Assembly (NCBI GenBank): GCA_002840435.1
Contig: PHAT01000002.1
Location: 62,001-126,000, forward strand
Length of the DNA: 64,000 bases
Source of the DNA: Deltaproteobacteria bacterium HGW-Deltaproteobacteria-6
Lineage (GTDB): Bacteria; Desulfobacterota; Syntrophia; Syntrophales; Smithellaceae
Direction of reading: 5' to 3'
Below are positions 1-8,947 of this stretch, in pieces; position 1 is the stretch's first letter; every line of letters starts with the position of its first letter. Made by a program: the position numbers and the translations under genes. The notes under the pieces were generated by a model. That model searched no databases and was not told the origin of the DNA. It saw only the letters and a list, made by a program, of their open reading frames with translations.

Positions 1-154
1 CGGGCCAGTAATGCGTGTCCAGTTTGGGTTCGCTTTCCCGGCCTTCGCCCGTCGCACCATGCATTTTTGTATAAGATTTGTAACCGGCTTTTTTAAAGGC
101 TGCTGTGATGATTTCATCGGAGGATTCGGCATAAACAACAAAAAACATTTTCAT
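1..154 (-). CDS. PII-like transporter-associated protein (partial, 3' end outside window)
   Basis: Only the first 51 codons are inside the window. The start ATG at 154 is preceded by a good GGAGG ribosome site. The visible N-terminus begins MKMFFVVYAESSDEII and continues with an alternating strand-helix pattern like the small ferredoxin-fold PII-like proteins that sit next to RND or other transporters (PG0541-type). It lies 130 bp downstream of the RND pump gene on the same strand, so it is probably the last gene of the efflux operon. A role in sensing or tuning the pump is inferred from position only. The missing C-terminal half prevents a firm family call. Confidence 0.55.
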   Translation of the reverse strand, partial: MKMFFVVYAESSDEIITAAFKKAGYKSYTKMHGATGEGRESEPKLDTHYWP

Positions 155-256
155 TCTGGCACCTCCAGGAGCATCCATACGTTATTTTCTAAAAACTCTG
201 ATTCTGAACGCATAGCGTAAACAAAGCCTGCGGCCGAATGGTCCCGTAAAAGGGGG

Positions 257-292
257 GCGCAGTAGTCCGCAGCAAGCTGCGGACTACTGCGC
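257..292 (-). terminator. 16-bp perfect hairpin spanning the RND stop codon
   Basis: Arms at 257-272 and 277-292 are perfectly complementary with a 4-nt loop. On the minus strand the stem contains the TAG stop of the RND gene and is followed by CCCCCTTTT, only a short T tract. It may be a partial terminator or an mRNA-stabilising element that lowers expression of the downstream PII-like gene. The hairpin itself is certain; the function is inferred. Confidence 0.5.
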
Positions 293-3200
293 CGGTGGTT
301 TTTCAGCAAGTTCCGCTTTTTTGCTTTTTCTGTGTTTGAATTTTTCCTGCCAGTCATCAAAAATATCGTAGGCGGACGGAATAACGATCAAGGTCAAAAC
401 CAGTGATGTGAGGAGTCCGCCAATCACCGCGATACCCATCGGGGCGCGTGTTTCCGCCCCTTCTCCGACGCCGAGAGCAATCGGCAGCATGCCGAAAACC
501 ATCGCAAACGTCGTCATGAGAATCGGCCGCATCCGGACGGGTCCCGCCTGAAGGATCGCTTCACGGCGCGCCGTGCCCCGGCCCCGCAAAACATTGGTAT
601 AGTCTACCAGCAGGATGGCATTTTTCTTTACCAGACCCATCAGCAGAATCAAACCGATAAAGCTGAAAATGTTCAGGGTCTTGCCGGTGATAAACAGGGC
701 GCCGAAAGCGCCGACAAAAGACAACGGCATGGAAAGCAGCACGGTGATCGGATGAACAAAACTTTCAAATTGCGATGCCAGAATCATGTAAGCCATGATG
801 ATGCCCAGCATCAGGGCAAAAAGCAGATAACCGAAAGATTCGCTCATCGTATCAGCCATGCCCTGATATTTGGGTAAATAATCGGAAGGCAGAATTTTAC
901 CGGCAATGGCATCGAGCTCACCTTTCGCCTGTCCCAGTGGTTTTCCTTCCAGCGAAGCGAATATGGTAATGGCCCTTTGCCGGTCAACACGGTTGATGAC
1001 GCTGGGGCCGGTGCCTTCCTCTACTTTAACCACGTTAGCCAGCTCCACCAGCTTTCCATCGCGGGCGCGCACGAAAATACGCTGCATGCTCCTTGAACTT
1101 TCCCGGTCTTCCGGATTGAGCCGGACCCGGATATCGTACCGTTTTCCCTTGAGTTCGTCCTTGTATCTCGCGATGTCCAATTCGCCGCTGATCAGCAGGT
1201 TGATGGCCTCGGCAACCGTGGCCACATCCACGCCCAAAGCGGCTGCCCGGTCGCGGTCGATGTAAACCTTGAATTCCGGCTTGCCGACTTCCAGCGACGT
1301 ATCCACATCCACGATTCCCGGCAGCTTGGAAAACTCGGACGTGATCTGCTTGGCATAGTTCTGCATGGCGCCAAGGTCCTGACCGCGGATGCTGTATTGA
1401 ATCGGCACATTCCTGATGCCGCCGCCGACAACTGAAAGATCTTCGGCGGAGACTTTCAATCCCGGAATTTCCCGCAGTTTCGTTCGCGCTATTTTCTTAA
1501 TGTCTTCCTGGCTGTTTTTACGCTGCGCTTTGGGCGTCAGGTTGATCATCATCCTGGCGCGATTGGCATACCCTCCGTATCCCTGAACGTAAAAGACGGA
1601 TTTGACGCCCGGGATTTCCTGCATGATGGCTTCCGTTTTTCCCAGATACTGTTCGATCTGATCAACGGAATAATCAATCGGTGCTTCCATGCGAACAATA
1701 AATACACCCTGATCTTCAGGCGGTGTGAATTCCTTTCCGATGAATTTCGTCAGACCGATACTTAAAATAAAAATCATCAAGGCGCCTGCCAGCACGGTTT
1801 TACGGTACCCCAGTGTAAATTCCAGCGTTGCGCGGTAAAATAACTCCAGCTTGCCGTAATAATGTTCGGCATAATCGCTGATTCTCGTCCAGAGGTTCTT
1901 CCTGCCGCCCGTGTTTGCGGCCAGAGGATTGGGTATGGATTTTTTATGCGACTTGAGGAAAATCGACGCCATCATCGGCGTCAGCGTAAAGGATACCAGA
2001 AGGGAAACCATTACGGCAAAAACAATCGTCAGGGCAAACTGCAGGAAAAAGCGGCCGATGATGCCTTTCATGAAGGCGACGGGCAGAAATATGCCGACGA
2101 TGGCGAACGTTGTGGCCATAACGGCCAGTCCGATTTCCGATGTGCCGAAGGTTGCCGCTTCCCGTGGTTCCATGCCTTCTTCCACATGCCGGTAAATGTT
2201 TTCAATAACAATAATGGCGTCATCAATCAACAGGCCCACCGAGAGCGACAGCGCCAGCATGGTCATGTTGTTGAACGTAAAACCGAAAGCGTTAATCAGC
2301 GCGAAGGTCGAGATGACGGAAACGGGCAGGGCTACCGCGCTGATGAGCGTTGTGCGCATATTTTTCAGAAAGATAAAGACAGCCAGAATGGCAAAAAGAC
2401 TGCCGATAATTAAATGAAACTGCACTTCCTTAATCGAACGGACAATAAAAAGCGACTGATCCACGGCGGTGTTGATTTTCATTCCGGGAGGCAGTGTCTT
2501 ATTAATGCGCTCCACTTCCTTTTTGACGCGATCGGCCACTTCCACCGTGTTGGTCCCCGATTGTTTCTGAATCGCCATGCCGACGGCAGGAACCCTGTTG
2601 AAACGCGACAGGGATCGTTTTTCTTCCATGCCGTCTTCCGCCCGGCCGATATCGCGGACCCGCACCGGCGCGCCTTTGTAATAACTGATGATCAAGTCGT
2701 TGAAATCCGGAATCTTGGCGAACTCCCCCTTGATCCGGACGGTATATTCTTTGGTTTTTGTTTCAATCCGGCCGCCCGGCAACTCGATATTTTCACGCTT
2801 CAGGGCCACAACCACGTCGCTTGGGGCTATCTGGTAGGCCTGCATTTTTGCGGCAGAAAGCCAGATGCGCACCTGGCGCAGCCGCTGACCATAGAAGATC
2901 ACGTCTCCCACGCCATTGATGCGCTGAAGCTGCTCTTTGAGCACTTCATCCGCGTAGGTGGAAAGATCGCGTACGGAACGGGTTCCGGAAAGATTGATAA
3001 ACAAAATCGGCGTGGCGTCGGGATCCACTTTGGCAATCTTGGGCTCGTCAATATCGGGGGGCAATTTGTTCCGGATTCCGGACACTTTTTCGCGCACATC
3101 CTGAACAGCCTGGTCGATATTTCTCTCCAGGACAAATTCAATGGTGGTAAGCGATACGCCTTCGTAACTTGTTGATGTGATGCTTTTGATTCCATTAATG

Positions 3201-3418
3201 GTATTGACGGCGCCTTCAATGCGATCAGCGACATCCACATCCATTACGTCGGGACTGGCGCCTTTCAGCTCCGTCCTGACGGTGACGATGGGAAAATCAA
3301 TCTTCGGCAAAAGATCAACGCCGATGGACGGATAACTGACCAGGCCCAGCACCACCAGGGCCATGATCACCATCGTGGCGAAAACCGGTCGTTTAACAGA
3401 GGTATCAGCGAGCCACAT
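284..3418 (-). CDS. RND efflux transporter permease (AcrB/HAE1-like)
   Basis: 1044 residues, the usual length for an AcrB/MexB-type inner-membrane pump that exports drugs or other small molecules using the proton gradient. The N-terminus (MWLADTSVKRPVFATMV) gives the first membrane helix, followed by a large periplasmic loop, a helix bundle, a second periplasmic loop and a second bundle. The proton-relay pair Asp399-Asp400 is present in GLLIDDAIIVIEN and the partner lysine lies in GLVKKNAILLVDY near residue 930, so the pump should be active. The start overlaps the end of the adaptor gene by 14 bp, indicating translational coupling. The substrate cannot be read from sequence; the DD motif argues for HAE1 rather than a heavy-metal CusA type. 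Confidence 0.95.
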   Translation of the reverse strand: MWLADTSVKRPVFATMVIMALVVLGLVSYPSIGVDLLPKIDFPIVTVRTELKGASPDVMDVDVADRIEGAVNTINGIKSITSTSYEGVSLTTIEFVLERNIDQAVQDVREKVSGIRNKLPPDIDEPKIAKVDPDATPILFINLSGTRSVRDLSTYADEVLKEQLQRINGVGDVIFYGQRLRQVRIWLSAAKMQAYQIAPSDVVVALKRENIELPGGRIETKTKEYTVRIKGEFAKIPDFNDLIISYYKGAPVRVRDIGRAEDGMEEKRSLSRFNRVPAVGMAIQKQSGTNTVEVADRVKKEVERINKTLPPGMKINTAVDQSLFIVRSIKEVQFHLIIGSLFAILAVFIFLKNMRTTLISAVALPVSVISTFALINAFGFTFNNMTMLALSLSVGLLIDDAIIVIENIYRHVEEGMEPREAATFGTSEIGLAVMATTFAIVGIFLPVAFMKGIIGRFFLQFALTIVFAVMVSLLVSFTLTPMMASIFLKSHKKSIPNPLAANTGGRKNLWTRISDYAEHYYGKLELFYRATLEFTLGYRKTVLAGALMIFILSIGLTKFIGKEFTPPEDQGVFIVRMEAPIDYSVDQIEQYLGKTEAIMQEIPGVKSVFYVQGYGGYANRARMMINLTPKAQRKNSQEDIKKIARTKLREIPGLKVSAEDLSVVGGGIRNVPIQYSIRGQDLGAMQNYAKQITSEFSKLPGIVDVDTSLEVGKPEFKVYIDRDRAAALGVDVATVAEAINLLISGELDIARYKDELKGKRYDIRVRLNPEDRESSRSMQRIFVRARDGKLVELANVVKVEEGTGPSVINRVDRQRAITIFASLEGKPLGQAKGELDAIAGKILPSDYLPKYQGMADTMSESFGYLLFALMLGIIMAYMILASQFESFVHPITVLLSMPLSFVGAFGALFITGKTLNIFSFIGLILLMGLVKKNAILLVDYTNVLRGRGTARREAILQAGPVRMRPILMTTFAMVFGMLPIALGVGEGAETRAPMGIAVIGGLLTSLVLTLIVIPSAYDIFDDWQEKFKHRKSKKAELAEKPPAQ

Positions 3419-4520
3419 GGACCTTCACCCCTTCCGATAAATTGTTCTGGCCGACAACAACAACCTGTTCTTTTTCTTTGAGGCCTTCTCTGATTTCTAT
3501 ATATTCGCCGTATTTGTTGCCTGTTTTAATCACCCTTTCCTGCGCTTTATTCCCGTTGACGACAAAGACACGGATTGTGGCGGCGTCATACAGAAGCGAT
3601 GTGATGGGGATGACCACAACATCCCGCGCCGCCTGGGTATTGATTTGCACCCGGGCAAAGTATCCCGGCTTCAGCAGATGATCGGCATTGGGCACAAGGG
3701 CCTCCGCCTGAAGCGTCCGCGTGCGCTCTTCCACATTCGGATAAAGCAAACTGACCTTGCCTCTGAATTGTCTGCCCGGGAAAGCATCGACTGAAAAAAC
3801 AACTTCCTGTCCTGTTTTCAAACCGGCAACATCTTTCTCGCTGATGGTAAAACTGAGCTTCAGCGCATTGATCTTAATCAACTGCAGAAGGGGCGTGCCG
3901 TTGCGGACATAATCGCCGACGGATACTTTCTTTTCCTTGACCGCGCCGACAAGCGGTGAATAAATTCTCGTCCGGATCAGTTTTTCGCGGGAGATGGCCA
4001 GGGTTGCTTTGGCCCTGTCCAGTTCCGCTTCCGCCAGAGCAACTCTTGTGACGATATCATCAAATTGTTGTTTGGTAATCAGTTCTTCCTTGAACAGAGC
4101 TTCCTTCCTCCTGTATTCGGCATTCGCATTGGCCCCAGAAGCCTGGGCCTGTTTCAGCGCTGCTTCGGATCTTTTCCAGTCCAGCTGATAATCGGTTTCA
4201 TTGATTTCCACCAGAAGTGTTCTGACGCCGACGGAGGTTCCTTCTTCCACATGAATTTTTTTAATCAGGCCGTCGACTTCCGAACTGATCGTTACTTCTT
4301 CATCCGCTTTCAGGGTTCCCGTTGTTTCAAGATACGGCTGAACTCTTTTTATTTCAGCAGGCCAGACGCGCACATTCACCTGCCGTTCCGGCTCCGCTTT
4401 TTTTTCCTTCTGACAGGATGCAAAAGAAAAAACAGCCAATATCATCATCAGCAGCAGGACCGTTGAGATCAACCGTCCCGGCCGTGTGTTCGCGGAATTA
4501 TTTTTTTTCTGAAACCCCAT
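3405..4520 (-). CDS. Periplasmic adaptor (membrane fusion) lipoprotein of the RND pump
   Basis: An HlyD/AcrA-family adaptor linking the inner-membrane pump to a TolC channel. The ATG at 4520 is preferred over the one at 4529 because AAGGAGG lies directly against the latter and 9 nt before the former. The N-terminus is a lipoprotein signal ending FSFASC, so the mature protein is lipid-anchored. The lipoyl/barrel-sandwich half (TISSEVDGLIKKIHVEEGTSV), an alpha-helical hairpin (about residues 95-170) and the beta-barrel region (VPNADHLLKPGYFARV) follow in the normal order. It sits between the TolC-like genes and the pump gene in the same operon. Confidence 0.93.
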   Translation of the reverse strand: MGFQKKNNSANTRPGRLISTVLLLMMILAVFSFASCQKEKKAEPERQVNVRVWPAEIKRVQPYLETTGTLKADEEVTISSEVDGLIKKIHVEEGTSVGVRTLLVEINETDYQLDWKRSEAALKQAQASGANANAEYRRKEALFKEELITKQQFDDIVTRVALAEAELDRAKATLAISREKLIRTRIYSPLVGAVKEKKVSVGDYVRNGTPLLQLIKINALKLSFTISEKDVAGLKTGQEVVFSVDAFPGRQFRGKVSLLYPNVEERTRTLQAEALVPNADHLLKPGYFARVQINTQAARDVVVIPITSLLYDAATIRVFVVNGNKAQERVIKTGNKYGEYIEIREGLKEKEQVVVVGQNNLSEGVKVHVAR

Positions 4521-4564
4521 ACCCTTCATCCTCCTTGTGACATGCCGGCGCGCATCTGTTTGAA

Positions 4565-5866
4565 TTAAATGCCTTCCGTAATAAATTTCAGCAGTGTGCC
4601 GCTTGATTTTCTGACTTTCAGGTGGGCCAGTTGATAATTATACAAAGCTTCAGCCACATTCTTTTCCGATGATAAAAGAAGGGTGTTGGCATCCATAACA
4701 TCCAGGCTTGTGGCCAGGCCGTTTTCATACTGCCTCAGGACGGCCTTGTAATTGTCCCGGGCAAAAACAAGTTGATCTTCCAGAAATTTCAGTGTGCCTT
4801 TTTGTGTTTCCAGGTCCAGGCAGGCTCCGCGCAATTCAATATCAATGTTTTTCTTTAGGTCATCATACGCCAGACGCGCCTGCCGCTCTTTGGATTTTGC
4901 TTCGTTGAGTTCGGCGACTCTCAAGCCGCCTTCAAAAAAAGGAAAGGTAAGCGAAACGCCGGCCAGCATGCTTTCCCGGAGAAGCGTTGCGGTGACGGGA
5001 TTTTGATCAACCCCGTTGTAAACGGCAAACACGCCAACGCTGGGCCAGAAGGCGCCCCGGGCATACTTTACCTGTTGCCCGGCCATTTGCGTCTGCATGT
5101 CATAACTTTTTAAATCGGCTCTTGCGGCCATGGCCGTTTCGCGTATTTTTTCGAACCGGTCAAGATCAGCGGACGGAATTTCCGTTTCTTTCAGACGGAA
5201 GGTTTCCTCGATGCCCGTGATGCGGATTAACGCGGCGCGCGCGAGTTTGAGGGCATTGGTTGCCCGGAGATAATCGGCGCGGGCTCCCGATAATTCGCCG
5301 TTGGCCCGCAGCAAAGCTGTTTTAGTCAACTCACCGACCTTCACTCTCTTTGCCGCAAAATCACGGTACTGGGTCAGCCTTTCCATATTGTCCGCCGCAA
5401 TGTCGAGAGCTTTTTTCGCTTTTAACACGTCATAGCAGGCCGACGCGACCGCCAGGACGAAATCCGATTTTGCGGCATCCAGATCAAACTCGTTTTTTGT
5501 AATATTCTGTCCGGCAAATTTCAAGGCGTCGAGTTCGCGCACGGAGAGAGAAAAAGATTGATCCGCACGGACGCTCCACGTTCCTGATTCTTCCGGCTGA
5601 ATCAACGAACCGGCAACGGAGTATTTCTTATCGGTATAACGATTATAGGTTCCAGCCGCCGTCACTCTGGGAATTAAAACCGCCCAGGCCTTGTTTTTGC
5701 CCATCTGGGAGATGTAGACATTTTCCTCGGCATACTTGATTTTTTCTGAATTTTTCAGCGCCTGCTGATACAGATCCTGCAGGGTGTATTCCTGAGCCCA
5801 CCCGCCAGATGCGGACATCAGGGTGACGGCCGGCAGCATCAACAGGCATAACCATACGTTCTTCAT
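4565..5866 (-). CDS. TolC-family outer membrane channel (second copy in operon)
   Basis: 433 residues with a Sec signal (MKNVWLCLLMLPAVTLMSASGGWA) and two repeated coiled-coil/beta-strand halves typical of TolC/OprM proteins (YTLQDLYQQALKNSEKI at the start; long helices ending in NYQLAHLKVRKSSGTL). It exports substrates through the outer membrane together with the adaptor and RND pump. It lies 36 bp downstream of another TolC-like gene, so the operon carries two candidate outer-membrane channels. The start is preceded by AAAGGA and GAGG. Confidence 0.92.
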   Translation of the reverse strand: MKNVWLCLLMLPAVTLMSASGGWAQEYTLQDLYQQALKNSEKIKYAEENVYISQMGKNKAWAVLIPRVTAAGTYNRYTDKKYSVAGSLIQPEESGTWSVRADQSFSLSVRELDALKFAGQNITKNEFDLDAAKSDFVLAVASACYDVLKAKKALDIAADNMERLTQYRDFAAKRVKVGELTKTALLRANGELSGARADYLRATNALKLARAALIRITGIEETFRLKETEIPSADLDRFEKIRETAMAARADLKSYDMQTQMAGQQVKYARGAFWPSVGVFAVYNGVDQNPVTATLLRESMLAGVSLTFPFFEGGLRVAELNEAKSKERQARLAYDDLKKNIDIELRGACLDLETQKGTLKFLEDQLVFARDNYKAVLRQYENGLATSLDVMDANTLLLSSEKNVAEALYNYQLAHLKVRKSSGTLLKFITEGI

Positions 5867-5901
5867 CCTCGAAAATCCTTTCCTGCAAAAACTAATGACT
5901 G

Positions 5902-7233
5902 TTAATTGGTGACGCCCATCGCTCTTAAGAGGCGGGCGTATGAAATATTATAATCGGCCAGTGCATTGGCATATTCGGATTTGGCTTTTGTGAGCAGCGT
6001 CTGGGCATCAAGCACTTCCGTTGAACGCGCCACTCTTTCTTTATAACGCGCTTCGGAAATCCGGAAATTCTCCTCGGCCTGATCGATCACTTTCTGCGAA
6101 ACGGCGATCTGGCTTTCGGCTTCCTGCAAGAGGAGATAGGCATTTCTTATCTCCAGCGCAATCTGGTCGTTTAATTCTTTGGATTGATCAATGGCCTGAT
6201 TTTCCGCGGCTCTTACGGCGTCAACCCGGAACTTTGTCTTTCCCCATTCCCAGAAATTCCAGTTGGCCACCGCCATGATCTGCCAATTTTCCCGGTCTTT
6301 ATATTCGGTGCCGGAAACGGACGCCGTATCGCCTTGGCGCCCGTAGGTGCCGACAAGGTTGACCGAGGGAAAGAATTCACTTTGACCCGCGCGAACCATT
6401 TTGCCCGCCTGCAGGGCCTTGAGCTCGGAGATCCTGAGCTCCGGCCGGTGTGTCTTTGCGGTGACCAGACAATCCTGCAATGACTGACGGAGAGGTTTGT
6501 AGTCGAGAACATCAACAACCTCAACAGATGACAGCAATTCTCTTTTTAAAACGGTATTGAAGCGGGATTTCGCCAGTTCCACGGCATTTTGCGCTTTGAC
6601 CAGCGCCTGCCTGCCGTTAGCCAGTTCCACCTCCGTTTGCAGGAGGTCATTCTTGGGGATCAGGCCGACGCGGAAAAAATTTTGCGCGACGTCACGATGG
6701 GCCCCCAGCATTTCCACCGCCTGACGCGACGTGTCCCGGAGCCTTTGTGTCCGCAAAATGTTGTAATAAGCAATCCTGACATCCTGAACGACATCATGAG
6801 ATTTCGCCTTTTCTTCAACCAGGGCGGCGTCTTCGGCAATTTTATTGGCCTGATAGTTGGCGAGTATTCCTCCGCCGGCAAAAAGCGGCTGACGGGCTTC
6901 GACAATCCAGTTGTAATTATTAATGGTGCCGGTAACCATATTACTTGCGGGGATCAGGGGGGGGAATCCGGGAAAATAAAAACTGGGTTCTTGATTAAGC
7001 CGTGTATAGTTGTAGGATGTGCTGAATCTGGGCAGGAAGCCGGTCAGGGCCTCCCGTTTCCTGGCTTCCGCTCCCTTTGTTCCTTCCTTGGCGATGTGGA
7101 TCACCAGGCTGTTTTTGAGGGCGATGGCAATGCTCTCGTCCAGCGTTAAAGGTTGTGATGCCGCGATGGACGCGGGCAGGAATAATAAAGCGGCAAACGT
7201 CACGACCAGCATGCACCGGGTTTTAATCGTCAT
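5902..7233 (-). CDS. TolC-family outer membrane channel (first copy in operon)
   Basis: 443 residues with a signal peptide ending about SIAAS, then the TolC family start QPLTLDESIAIALKNS and two long helical halves; the second half contains ALEIRNAYLLLQEAESQI and a final coil ending SYARLLRAMGV. Its ATG overlaps the end of the TetR gene by 11 bp, so it is the first structural gene of the efflux operon. It differs clearly from the neighbouring TolC-like protein, so this is not a recent duplication. The two may serve different pump complexes or form alternative channels. Confidence 0.92.
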   Translation of the reverse strand: MTIKTRCMLVVTFAALLFLPASIAASQPLTLDESIAIALKNSLVIHIAKEGTKGAEARKREALTGFLPRFSTSYNYTRLNQEPSFYFPGFPPLIPASNMVTGTINNYNWIVEARQPLFAGGGILANYQANKIAEDAALVEEKAKSHDVVQDVRIAYYNILRTQRLRDTSRQAVEMLGAHRDVAQNFFRVGLIPKNDLLQTEVELANGRQALVKAQNAVELAKSRFNTVLKRELLSSVEVVDVLDYKPLRQSLQDCLVTAKTHRPELRISELKALQAGKMVRAGQSEFFPSVNLVGTYGRQGDTASVSGTEYKDRENWQIMAVANWNFWEWGKTKFRVDAVRAAENQAIDQSKELNDQIALEIRNAYLLLQEAESQIAVSQKVIDQAEENFRISEARYKERVARSTEVLDAQTLLTKAKSEYANALADYNISYARLLRAMGVTN

Positions 7234-7873
7234 GTTTTTTCACTCCGTTAAAAAAAATGTTCAGGATCATTTCTTTTTTGGAAACAAGCCTGTCTTGCGA
7301 CGGTGTGATCAACCAGTTCATGATAGCCGCCCTGATCAGAAAGGACAAAGCTGCCGCAAGATCATGCGGCGGGATATCACGCAACACACCGTCTTTTACA
7401 CCGGCTTTCAGGATGTTTTCGATAAAAGATAAATGTTTAAAATAATCGCTCGTCAACCGTTCCTGCATGGAATTCATCGTTTTAGCCGACAGCTCGTTTT
7501 CCCCCCGCAGAAAGATCCGGCAGAAATAAGCATTCTCTTCGGCAAACTTTAGCTGTGTGCCAACCAGAGCAGCGATCTTACCATTCAGATCGGAGACCGA
7601 ATTCACTTCCTGCTTGATGATTTCATACATCATGGCCAGCTTTTCACTGATCATGGTTGTGTAGAGATGTTCCTTGCTTTTGAAGAACTGATAAAGGGCG
7701 CCCGTGGAAAAACCTGATGCGGATGCGATTTCGGCCATGGTCACATAATGATAACCTCTGGCGGAAAAATTCTTTTCCGCCTCGGTCAGAATCGCCGTGC
7801 GCCGGATATTATATTCACGTTCTTTTCTTTTTACCTTTTCCATGCATCCCTGGTTATGTGAACAATGATTCAT
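7223..7873 (-). CDS. TetR/AcrR-family transcriptional repressor
   Basis: The N-terminal helix-turn-helix domain is clear (AILTEAEKNFSARGYHYVTMAEIASASGFSTGALYQFFKSKEHLY, about residues 27-71), followed by an all-helical ligand-binding domain. It heads the efflux operon and overlaps the first TolC-like gene by 11 bp, so it most likely represses its own operon until a toxic ligand binds. A near-perfect 35-bp inverted repeat covers the ATG at 7873; if that is the operator, translation may begin at the second ATG (7843, MEKVKRKERE), giving 206 residues. Either start keeps the DNA-binding domain whole. Confidence 0.93.
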   Translation of the reverse strand: MNHCSHNQGCMEKVKRKEREYNIRRTAILTEAEKNFSARGYHYVTMAEIASASGFSTGALYQFFKSKEHLYTTMISEKLAMMYEIIKQEVNSVSDLNGKIAALVGTQLKFAEENAYFCRIFLRGENELSAKTMNSMQERLTSDYFKHLSFIENILKAGVKDGVLRDIPPHDLAAALSFLIRAAIMNWLITPSQDRLVSKKEMILNIFFNGVKKHDD

Positions 7874-7892
7874 TTTATGAATAATGGTTCAC
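7858..7892. promoter_or_regulatory. Probable TetR operator (35-bp inverted repeat)
   Basis: GTGAACAATGATTCAT, three T residues, then ATGAATAATGGTTCAC: 16-bp arms with two mismatches. It sits at the 5' end of the TetR/efflux operon, where a TetR dimer-pair site is expected. No other gene needs a site here; the next gene to the right starts at 8045 on the other strand. Confidence 0.7.
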
Positions 7893-8044
7893 ACAGATTG
7901 CAGGATTAGTCAAGATTTTTGTGGAGATGGCCCTGCTGCTTCTCTATAGGAATTCACTTGTTGAAGGATCGGAGAAAATATGTCATAAAGATGACGCTAA
8001 AGGGCAGAGCAAAAGCCATAATCCCACACATTTTCAAATGATGA

Positions 8045-8911
8045 GTGACCGTGAAGAAAGAAAAACTGACTAATTTACCGGATATCGTGTCGGACATCCC
8101 TTCTCTGCCGATTGTTGCTTCCCGGATTCTGCACATCATTGCCGATGACAAATCTTCGCTGGAAGAATTAAAAAAAGTCATCTCAATGGATCAGTCTTTT
8201 TCCTCCCGTCTGCTCAAAGTTGCGAATTCCCCTTATTACCGGGCCAGCAATACGATTTCCGATATTACCGACGCCATTACGCGCATCGGATTTACCACCG
8301 TTCAGGCGCTTGTCTTTGCCATATCTTTAAAAGACCTGCGCCGCGCATCCAATAAAACAGACATCCAGTTGTGGGAGCACTCTCTGGCGGTGTCTGTTGC
8401 GACGGGGCTGATTGCCAGGGAACTGGGAATGATGTCTTCGGGTGAAATGTTCGTCTATGGCCTGCTGCATGATATCGGGAAAGTTGTCATCAACCTGTCT
8501 TTAAAAAAAGAATATGCCGATGTCATCCGCATTGTCCAGGAACAGGATCTTCCTTTCTTTGAAGCGGAAAATAAAATACTGGGTTTTGATCACGGCGACA
8601 TGGGCAAATACGTGGCCGATCAATGGCGCCTGCCGGCGGACCTAACCTTTGTTATTGCGAATCACCATGAAACCGACATTCTGGAAAGTCATACGGCAAT
8701 CGATTTAAAGAAGAAAACTATGATTGTCCGGGCGGCCGACGCTCTGTGCTCGTCATTGGATATCGGTCTGACCTATAGCGGTGTCCTTTCAGAGGAGGAG
8801 TGGCAATTTCTGAAACTGGCCAATCTCAAAAAGCAGGACGCAATCCGCGCCAGAATAATGGAAGAGTATCAAGCCTACCGGGTTTTCATTATGGGGCAGG
8901 GGCCTCGCTGA
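8045..8911 (+). CDS. HDOD-domain signalling protein
   Basis: 288 residues dominated by one HDOD domain (about residues 10-205), a degenerate relative of the HD phosphohydrolase fold found in bacterial signal-transduction proteins. The start (LPDIVSDIPSLPIVASRIL) and the core LLHDIGKVVINLSL near residue 140 are typical. There is no attached receiver, GGDEF or kinase domain. HDOD proteins usually act through protein-protein contacts rather than as enzymes. The start is GTG at 8045 with no obvious ribosome site; ATG at 8041 is out of frame. It lies 36 bp upstream of an unknown helical protein that may be its partner. Confidence 0.85.
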   Translation: MTVKKEKLTNLPDIVSDIPSLPIVASRILHIIADDKSSLEELKKVISMDQSFSSRLLKVANSPYYRASNTISDITDAITRIGFTTVQALVFAISLKDLRRASNKTDIQLWEHSLAVSVATGLIARELGMMSSGEMFVYGLLHDIGKVVINLSLKKEYADVIRIVQEQDLPFFEAENKILGFDHGDMGKYVADQWRLPADLTFVIANHHETDILESHTAIDLKKKTMIVRAADALCSSLDIGLTYSGVLSEEEWQFLKLANLKKQDAIRARIMEEYQAYRVFIMGQGPR

Positions 8912-8947
8912 AAAAGGGCAAAGACTTTAATCTTTTGAGAGGTCAGA

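Noticed and set aside
2414-3175. 253-codon plus-strand frame antisense to the RND gene
   Set aside because: Complete overlap with a conserved pump gene and no independent support.
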